This document shows, in pieces, positions 15,592 to 20,343 of a stretch of DNA of 20,343 nucleotides. The notes under the pieces were generated by a model. That model was not told the origin of the DNA, ran no database searches, and worked only from the letters and a program-made list of their open reading frames with translations. The stretch is taken from contig DAHVFL010000020.1 in assembly GCA_027316975.1 (NCBI GenBank), forward strand, positions 1 through 20,343, read 5' to 3'. The first letter of the stretch is position 1; each line of letters begins with the position of its first letter. Position numbers and translations under genes: made by a program. This stretch comes from Chloroflexota bacterium (lineage in GTDB: Bacteria; Chloroflexota; Ktedonobacteria; Ktedonobacterales; Ktedonobacteraceae).

Positions 15592-16935
15592 ATGAGCGAT
15601 CGAAAGTTCTTCAACGAAGAAATGGAAACGCTTCCTAAGGACAAGCTGAAAACGATGCAGCTGGAGCGTCTCAAGGCAATTGTCGAACGCGCGTATTCGC
15701 AGAACCAGTTTTATCGCGATCTCTACGATGAAGCCGGTGTCAAGCCCTCGGATATTCGGGCGTTAGAGGACATTCAGAAATTGCCGTTCCTCGAAAAGAA
15801 GACGGTACGCGCTGCCTACCCCTATGGTATGGCTTTCAAGAAACCGGGAGATAAGGATGGCCCGGTCGAGGTACATGCTACCAGTGGCACGACGGGTAAG
15901 AGTGTTCCCGTGTTCGCGACGAAGAAGGATATTGACTACTGGGCCGATCTGAACGCGCGCGAACTGTGGATGACGGGTATGCGCCCAGGTGATATTTTGA
16001 TGAACTGCTACGGTTATGGCATGGCGACGGGCGGCTTCGGCTTCCATTATGGCGCGATGGCTATGGATGCTATGGCGATTCCGATGGGTTCTGATGCGCG
16101 CCAGTATGACCGCATGATCGATTTCATCGTCGATTTCGGCGTTACCTCTATGTGTATGACTCCTTCGGTTGGTCTGTATGTGGGTGGCAAGGCGCGCGAG
16201 CGCGGAGTTGATTTCAAGGATACCAAACTCAAGTTTGGGCTGTTCGGCGCGGAACCCTGGCCCTGGGAGACGCGCATGAAGCTGGAAGAACTCTTCAATA
16301 TCACTGCCTACGACGAGTTCGGCATGACCGAGTTCCTGGGACCGGGCATGACGTGTGAATGCGAGACGCGCGATGGGATGCATGCCTGGGCGGATGCCTT
16401 CCTGGTCGAGTGTATCAATCCCGACACGGGCGAGTGGATGCCAGAGGGTAAGGATGGCGAGCTGGTCTGGACGTGGCTCACGGCAGATGGCACCGCTATG
16501 ATCCGCTATCGCAGCCGCGACCTTTCGCGAGTGTGGTGGGAAGATCGCTGCGCCTGTGGCCGCACGCATCCCAAGATTGCCGCTATCAAGGGGCGCAGTG
16601 ATGATGCCGTTTCCATTCGCGGCCTGATCGTCTTCCCCAGCCAGGTTGAGGCAGCGCTGGTGAAGTTCCCTGAAACGGGCGCGAACTTCCGCATCATTGT
16701 GGATAGGAAGAACGATCTCGACACCTTCGACCTGAAGGTTGAGGTGAAGGACGCCTCTATTTTGAGTGATAGCGCGCGTAATGCAGCGGTGTCCCGCGAA
16801 ATGGCTGAAGCGGTCAAGACCATCACGGGCAACTCGCCTAAAGTAGAGCTGGTTGCGGCAGATAGCCTGCCGCGTGCCAGTGGCGGTGAGTCGAAGACGG
16901 CCAGCGCCCGCGTTGAAGATCGTCGCAAGAAGTAG
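15592..16935 (+). CDS. paaK: PaaK-type phenylacetate-CoA ligase family protein
   Basis: The 447-residue enzyme is a full-length PaaK-like acyl/aryl-CoA ligase. It adenylates an aromatic carboxylate with ATP and transfers it to CoA in the cytoplasm. Visible markers are the P-loop TSGTTGK (97-103), YDEFGMTE (240-247), the ribose-binding Asp in YRSRD (D310), a CACG pair (C320, C322) followed by GRSDDAVSIRGLIVFPSQVE, and the C-terminal lysine region ESKTAS (K435). The start at 15592 has TGGAGG 9 nt upstream; an earlier in-frame ATG (15532) lies inside the preceding gene. No other phenylacetate-catabolism genes are in the window, so the natural substrate could be another arylacetate. Transcription probably ends in the palindrome that begins 2 bp after the stop codon. 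Confidence 0.92.
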   Translation: MSDRKFFNEEMETLPKDKLKTMQLERLKAIVERAYSQNQFYRDLYDEAGVKPSDIRALEDIQKLPFLEKKTVRAAYPYGMAFKKPGDKDGPVEVHATSGTTGKSVPVFATKKDIDYWADLNARELWMTGMRPGDILMNCYGYGMATGGFGFHYGAMAMDAMAIPMGSDARQYDRMIDFIVDFGVTSMCMTPSVGLYVGGKARERGVDFKDTKLKFGLFGAEPWPWETRMKLEELFNITAYDEFGMTEFLGPGMTCECETRDGMHAWADAFLVECINPDTGEWMPEGKDGELVWTWLTADGTAMIRYRSRDLSRVWWEDRCACGRTHPKIAAIKGRSDDAVSIRGLIVFPSQVEAALVKFPETGANFRIIVDRKNDLDTFDLKVEVKDASILSDSARNAAVSREMAEAVKTITGNSPKVELVAADSLPRASGGESKTASARVEDRRKK

Positions 16936-16937
16936 TT

Positions 16938-17005
16938 GCTAACAAGCCAGAAGCGGCAGAATGCGAACGCCGGCGTTCGCATTCTGCCGCTTCTGGCTTG
17001 TTAGC
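16938..17005. terminator. Perfect 68-bp palindrome between convergent genes
   Basis: Two 34-bp arms (16938-16971 and 16972-17005) are exact reverse complements with no spacer; the centre is GAACGCC|GGCGTTC. It begins 2 bp after the paaK stop and its right arm contains the TAA of the CPBP protease gene. RNA from either strand would form the same long hairpin. There is no T-tract on either side, so it would be a non-canonical bidirectional terminator or 3'-end stabiliser. The palindrome itself is certain; the function is inferred. Confidence 0.7.
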
Positions 17006-17798
17006 GGATTACCCCCCACATTACGAGCAGGATGCTCGCGGCTCCTATGCCGTTATTCAGCATGTGCAGGAACATGGCGGGCCAGATGGAGGCGGTGCGC
17101 CAGCGAATGATGGCAAGCGCGAGGCCAATGATCAGCAGCACGGGAAACGAGCCGGGGTCGGCGTGGGCAATGGCGAAGAGTAGCGAACTTACTACGATGG
17201 CCGCGCCAACGCGCATACGGAGGCGCAGACCCGGAAAGACGAAGCCGCGAAAGAATATTTCTTCACAGAATGGCGCGATAAACGCGGCTGCGAAGAGCGT
17301 GGCATAGGTAGTGAGTGGCTCTTGTTTGCTGCGCGCCAGTAACACCTGGTCGTTGGTTTGCAGGTTGAGATGAAAAAACGTTATGGTGGTCGAGTAGAGG
17401 AAGTTTACCGCGAAAATTGCCAGCATTAAGCCAAAAATCCAGAATACGGCGCGGCGGAGAGAAACTTTGCGGAAGCCGAGCGCGTGGAATACCTTGCGCG
17501 CGCGCGGTTTCACCTCGCTGAACGCTTTGGTGGCGTAGTAGAAAGGGGCAATCAGGAACGCCCCTTCGATCATGGCTGAGATGATAATGGTAATGATGGC
17601 CGCGCTCAGGTCTAGATTGAACGAGAGGGGCGTGGAAGATTTGGGTGTGCTTCCGATGTTGGGGAGGGCGATTGCCAGTGCCATCCAGGGAACCATCGTC
17701 AGTAGAATGCCTGTCAGGGTCTGGCGGAATGTCCAGGGAGCTTTATCTTCTATGACCTGGAGCTGCGCCTGTTTATTATCAGGTGATGAGTCTATCAA
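17001..17798 (-). CDS. CPBP (CAAX-protease-like) intramembrane metalloprotease
   Basis: The multi-pass protein has the three CPBP motifs. Numbered from the upstream GTG they are EEIFFR (E197, E198, R202), a His in AIAHAD (H230), and HMLNN with H263 and N267. These chelate a metal inside the membrane. About six to seven hydrophobic segments are visible. Bacterial members process prenylated or other membrane peptides or act in bacteriocin self-protection; the target here is unknown. TTG at 17798 was chosen because GAGGA lies 7 nt upstream, giving 265 residues. An in-frame GTG at 17852 would add 18 residues (including a EYPEYP repeat) without a ribosome binding site. Its stop codon lies in the 68-bp palindrome shared with paaK. 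Confidence 0.85.
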   Translation of the reverse strand: MIDSSPDNKQAQLQVIEDKAPWTFRQTLTGILLTMVPWMALAIALPNIGSTPKSSTPLSFNLDLSAAIITIIISAMIEGAFLIAPFYYATKAFSEVKPRARKVFHALGFRKVSLRRAVFWIFGLMLAIFAVNFLYSTTITFFHLNLQTNDQVLLARSKQEPLTTYATLFAAAFIAPFCEEIFFRGFVFPGLRLRMRVGAAIVVSSLLFAIAHADPGSFPVLLIIGLALAIIRWRTASIWPAMFLHMLNNGIGAASILLVMWGVIR

Positions 17799-17980
17799 AG
17801 GAGTATCCTCTTTTGTTTTAATTGGGTATTCAGGGTATTCATATCTTATCACAGATGGCTAGAGCGGACGGAATAAAGGGTAAAATGTGTTTGTTGTACG
17901 AGGGGGGATTCAGGTTAAAGTATGGTATACTACTCACAACGCAAAATCACTCCCAGGAATTATTAGCGAGGAAGGAATCT

Positions 17981-18277
17981 TTGTTGGCTGGCACTATCGA
18001 GACAAATCCATCTGAAAATTCAAATTGGCGAAGGCATAGAAATGCTTGCCCATTTTACCGGGAACGCTGGTTCCCTTGCAATGATGTGGTGGCTGGCGAG
18101 CCTATGTACCAGGTGTTCTGTATGAAAGGAACGCCGCCCATTACGCATGAGGAACAAGATCGCTGTTTACGTAGCAAGACGTGCTGCTGGCGCCTGGCAA
18201 ATAACGACACACGAACGAAAAAGAAGACCGAATCCCGGGAAACCTCTTCAGAAGAAGCTCCTACACCTGCGTATTAA
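17981..18277 (+). CDS. Small Cys-rich protein, possible metal-binding
   Basis: TTG at 17981 follows GAGGAAGGA, the best ribosome binding site nearby, and gives 98 residues; the open frame itself extends upstream to 17822. Six cysteines lie at 23, 33, 47, 62, 68 and 69, in the contexts ACPFYRE, FPCND, VFCMKG, DRCLRS and TCCWR. The spacing, with CP at the start and a later PPITHEEQDRCL segment, resembles short Cys-motif domains that I recall in Chloroflexi proteins, sometimes attached to LysM domains, but I cannot name a Pfam family. The tail (75-98) is charged and probably disordered. There is no signal peptide, so a cytosolic zinc or iron-sulfur site is possible. It is divergent from the protease gene. 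Confidence 0.6.
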   Translation: MLAGTIETNPSENSNWRRHRNACPFYRERWFPCNDVVAGEPMYQVFCMKGTPPITHEEQDRCLRSKTCCWRLANNDTRTKKKTESRETSSEEAPTPAY

Positions 18278-18346
18278 AGCAAGCTACCCGTCGTCTATTC
18301 TCCACCTTTATGTACAATAAACGATCACCCAATTTGGGAGCTTGAA

Positions 18347-18416
18347 CTTGTCCTCGTGGGAGTGCGACCAGTATGTCTCACGGAACCCAACCGAATCGTA
18401 TTGTCACGAGGACAAG
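18347..18416. repeat. 70-bp element with 12-bp terminal inverted repeats
   Basis: CTTGTCCTCGTG (18347-18358) and CACGAGGACAAG (18405-18416) are perfect complements separated by 46 nt. It may be a small non-autonomous element or a structured RNA; no second copy was found in the window. Confidence 0.6.
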
Positions 18417-18442
18417 CACAAGACCTCCACCCCTTGTCCCTC

Positions 18443-18594
18443 ATGACTATTCACAAGCAAGATCGGGAGTGACCTGTCATCCCTTCGCTGCGCTCAAAGG
18501 CAAGCTCTGAGCGCAGCGAAGGATCTCGGCGTGGCGAGCGAGATCCTTCGCTGCGCTCAGGATGACAGTCCCGAATGTGGGTGTGAATAGTCAT
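18443..18594. repeat. Outer inverted repeat enclosing element copy B
   Basis: ATGACTATTCACA (18443-18455) and TGTGAATAGTCAT (18582-18594) are 13-bp perfect complements on either side of copy B. Short CGGGA/TCCCG pairs further extend the stem. The whole 152 bp could extrude as one long branched hairpin. Confidence 0.75.
18475..18567 (-). repeat. Three-unit palindromic repeat element, copy B
   Basis: Reverse complement of the same architecture as copy A: forward unit, 14-nt spacer, reverse unit, AGAGCTTGCC linker and a third unit, bounded by TGTCATCC/GGATGACA. It differs from copy A mainly in the spacer (14 against 16 nt) and one linker-adjacent base. The 93-bp element lies between the Cys-rich gene and the Roadblock gene. 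Confidence 0.85.
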
Positions 18595-18596
18595 CA

Positions 18597-18617
18597 GGGC
18601 GCGGGACGCTTGCGCCC
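18597..18617 (-). terminator. Possible terminator of the TPR-Roadblock unit
   Basis: GGGCGC (18597-18602) and GCGCCC (18612-18617) form a 6-bp GC stem with a 9-nt loop, about 25 bp after the Roadblock stop codon. No T-tract follows on the reverse strand, so it is a weak candidate. Confidence 0.3.
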
Positions 18618-18641
18618 CATTCGCATCATTGCTGGTGGGGG

Positions 18642-18989
18642 TTAGTAGGATGCGACCAGAGCGGCGAGTTGTTGGCAAGCTTTTTTCATTTCGATGCGCA
18701 CACGCCCGGCATTGCTGCCAGGGCCGGTGGTGATGACGAGAATGAGATCGCCCACGCCGGCAAATTGAACGGCGCCGGTGTGCGTTTCGATGATGACGTG
18801 CTGCGTTTCGCCATGCACGGCCTGCAAGGTGAAATTGGCGATGGAGCCGAAGACAGCTGCTGACATAGCCCCCAACATATCCTCATCATCACCTGGCAGC
18901 GCGCCGGAAACGATCAGACCATCCTTGCCAATAATCAAAGCGCCGGCAATCTCATCAAGGTCGGTTAATCGTTGTAGTATTGTGTCCAC
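18642..18989 (-). CDS. Roadblock/LC7-domain protein
   Basis: The 115-residue product is a single Roadblock/LC7 domain. The helix MDTILQRLTDLDEIAGALIIG leads (in part) to the strand-turn GKDGLIVSG, then a helix with MLGAMSAAVFGSI and the strands HVIIETHTGAVQFAGVGDLILVITT. Proteins of this size, including MglB, dimerise and regulate small Ras-like GTPases, for example as GTPase-activating proteins in cell polarity. No GTPase gene is present in the window. GTG is the start, with GGAGA about 6 nt upstream. It follows the TPR-protein stop by 19 bp on the same strand, so both are probably one operon and may act together. Confidence 0.85.
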   Translation of the reverse strand: MDTILQRLTDLDEIAGALIIGKDGLIVSGALPGDDEDMLGAMSAAVFGSIANFTLQAVHGETQHVIIETHTGAVQFAGVGDLILVITTGPGSNAGRVRIEMKKACQQLAALVASY

Positions 18990-19008
18990 CTTCGTCTCCT
19001 ATGTTTCA

Positions 19009-20343
19009 TTAACGACTCTGGCTTTTCGCTTTCTTCGCCATTGTTAGAGCTTTGTTGTATGCTTCCATTGCTTGCAGGTACTCACCCTGCCGCATGTAGG
19101 CATCGCCCAGCACGCGATAGCCGACGATATACCTGGGGGCCAGTTTGAGCAGGGCGCGTAGATTGCTGATAACCTCGTCAAGCAGTTCGGGTGCGTTACG
19201 AATAGTGATGCGATACTCCTGCATGGCATCGTCATAAGCGCCTGAGAGCTGGTATTGGTAGCCCCGAAGCAACTGCTCTTTGTTGCTGAGCGTGTTTTCG
19301 CTTGCTCCCTGCTTGCGATCTTCGGGGCGTCCTTTGCCGGCAGCGCTGGCTGCATTGGCGCGCCCGGCGGCTGTTTGCATGGGCTGTAAGCGCACAGCCG
19401 GACGTTTCATAGTGGTTTCCAGTTCGTTTTCAAGCAGAGCATCGGCGCGATAAGCGGGCGCGAGTGGGATTTGCTCGACGCGGTTGGTTGCCAGCGCAGG
19501 CGTTGGAGTTTGCGCAACGGGAATCACTACCGGCCCGCCGGGGGTATAGGCTGGCATCGTTGGGGCTGCTTGTTGTGCCTGCCCACCAGGGGCGGCAACT
19601 GGCTCGCCGGGAACGTTTTCAGGCATTTCTGGCGCGGGGGCCTGGAAAGGTACGTTGGCCCACCAGGGTTGTGCGGTTGGCGCAGGTGATGCGGCAGGCT
19701 GGACAACGGTCTGGAGGGGGGCTGCTTCAGGCGGATTTTGGGCCGGCGCGTCGATGTGGCTCTCTGGATTTTGCCCGGCAGAGGCATAGCCGGATTCCTG
19801 CGCGATAGTTGAGAGCGCCCCTGGTTGCAATGGAACAAAGCCTTGCGAGAGCAGATTCTTTTCCACTGATTCCAGGGTAGCCAGGTGCGCCTTTTCATCT
19901 TCGGACATGGTTGCATCTATTTGATCTTCCCATGTGCCGAAGTGGGCTGGTTCCTGTTCGGGCGGGTCGGCCCAGGGGTCATTGGCGACCGGCGCGTCGG
20001 GTTGCTGCGGAGCAGCAGGTACGGCCTGGGACACATCGAGCCAATTGTCGAAAGGCGATGAGTTCGAGCTGGTGGAGGATACTGATTGCGGTAGATCGCT
20101 CCACGCGCTATACGTTGGTTGGACTTCGGGTTCGGGTTCGATAGTCTCCGCGCCAAGCGATTTGAGCCATTCCGGCCAGCCCATGTCTTCTTCTTTGTCG
20201 TCGTATCCAGAGAAAGGCGGCGTTGCTTCATCTGTTTGCGGTTGAGATGAAGCTGCTGGCACTTCGTCTTTCCAGGATTGCCTGGAAACGGGCTGAGCTT
20301 CTGGTTGGAGTTGATGAGCAGGGTACGCTGGTTTTGAAGGAGG
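19009..20343 (-). CDS. Proline-rich TPR-containing protein, partial (N-terminus beyond window)
   Basis: The frame is open from the right window edge to its stop at 19009, at least 444 residues, with no stop codon before the edge. The N-terminal two thirds are disordered and rich in Pro, Ala and Gln, with short tryptophan-bearing motifs such as PEWLKSLGAE, FDNWLDVS and HFGTWEDQ that may be docking sites. The last 100 residues form tetratricopeptide-like helices (LLRGYQYQLSGAYDDAMQEY, then YIVGYRVLGDAYMRQGEYLQ and AMEAYNKALTMAKKAKS), with the typical A-Y-G positions. No membrane segment is visible. It precedes the Roadblock gene by 19 bp, which suggests a scaffold role in the same complex. A GTG at 20262 is an internal codon, not the start. 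Confidence 0.8.
   Translation of the reverse strand, partial: PPSKPAYPAHQLQPEAQPVSRQSWKDEVPAASSQPQTDEATPPFSGYDDKEEDMGWPEWLKSLGAETIEPEPEVQPTYSAWSDLPQSVSSTSSNSSPFDNWLDVSQAVPAAPQQPDAPVANDPWADPPEQEPAHFGTWEDQIDATMSEDEKAHLATLESVEKNLLSQGFVPLQPGALSTIAQESGYASAGQNPESHIDAPAQNPPEAAPLQTVVQPAASPAPTAQPWWANVPFQAPAPEMPENVPGEPVAAPGGQAQQAAPTMPAYTPGGPVVIPVAQTPTPALATNRVEQIPLAPAYRADALLENELETTMKRPAVRLQPMQTAAGRANAASAAGKGRPEDRKQGASENTLSNKEQLLRGYQYQLSGAYDDAMQEYRITIRNAPELLDEVISNLRALLKLAPRYIVGYRVLGDAYMRQGEYLQAMEAYNKALTMAKKAKSQSR

Larger units (their letters stand above)
18278..18641. other. Intergenic region filled with inverted repeats
   Basis: No gene is visible. The stretch contains an inverted repeat at 18347-18416, the second 95-bp-type element at 18475-18567 nested in an outer inverted repeat (18443-18594), and a GC-rich hairpin at 18597-18617. 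A 75-codon reverse frame across it only reads through the repeats. Confidence 0.65.

Noticed and set aside
15763..16569. 268-codon reverse frame opposite paaK.
   Set aside because: Antisense shadow: the forward frame carries all PaaK motifs and the reverse product is His/Arg-rich without family features.

Overview
The window looks like chromosomal DNA of a Ktedonobacteria-type Chloroflexota bacterium, or a close relative. This is inferred from gene content: a Ser/Thr kinase with a C-terminal Kelch-like sensor, a Tat-exported flavin lipoprotein, a large GT-C type membrane protein, a Roadblock protein paired with a proline-rich TPR protein, and copies of a palindromic repeat with the core TGAGCGCAGCGAAGG between genes. 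Intergenic spaces are wide, strands alternate often, and I see no transposase, integrase or phage gene. Taxonomy is my inference.

Layout. 1-202 (-): 5' end of a channel-like membrane protein running off the left edge. 203-823: leader region with a 95-bp three-unit repeat and a 20-codon ORF abutting the next gene. 824-2316 (+): a HAD phosphatase and a YbaK/ProX-type tRNA editing protein. 2378-6243 (+): the Kelch kinase and, 29 bp later, a Tat-lipoprotein flavoenzyme with both residues needed for bicovalent FAD; a 55-codon ORF follows. 6387-7523 (-): Gfo/Idh/MocA oxidoreductase. 7755-9443 (+): GT-C membrane protein. 9533-10312 (-): alpha/beta hydrolase. 10438-11607 (+): MGDG-synthase-like glycosyltransferase. 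11630-12997 (-): flavin-containing monooxygenase. 13062-13157 (-): selenocysteine tRNA (selC) with its own promoter. 13242-13922 (-): HicB-like/DinB-like fusion whose ribosome binding site sits in a hairpin loop. 14434-15096 (-): beta-phosphoglucomutase-like HAD enzyme. 15228-16935 (+): small unknown protein and a PaaK-type CoA ligase, ending in a perfect 68-bp palindrome shared with the convergent CPBP protease (17001-17798, -). 17981-18277 (+): small Cys-rich protein. 18278-18641: two inverted-repeat structures, one being the second copy of the 95-bp element. 18642-20343 (-): Roadblock/LC7 protein and a TPR protein running off the right edge.

How it fits together. Most genes are single housekeeping or accessory units. 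Plausible functional pairs are kinase plus exported flavoenzyme, the small unknown ORF plus PaaK ligase, and TPR plus Roadblock (a polarity/GTPase-regulation module whose GTPase partner would lie outside). The most informative single feature is selC: it implies that the organism inserts selenocysteine, although no selenoprotein gene is evident here. The most unusual DNA structures are the perfect palindrome at 16938-17005 and the repeat elements nested inside unrelated outer inverted repeats at both ends of the window.
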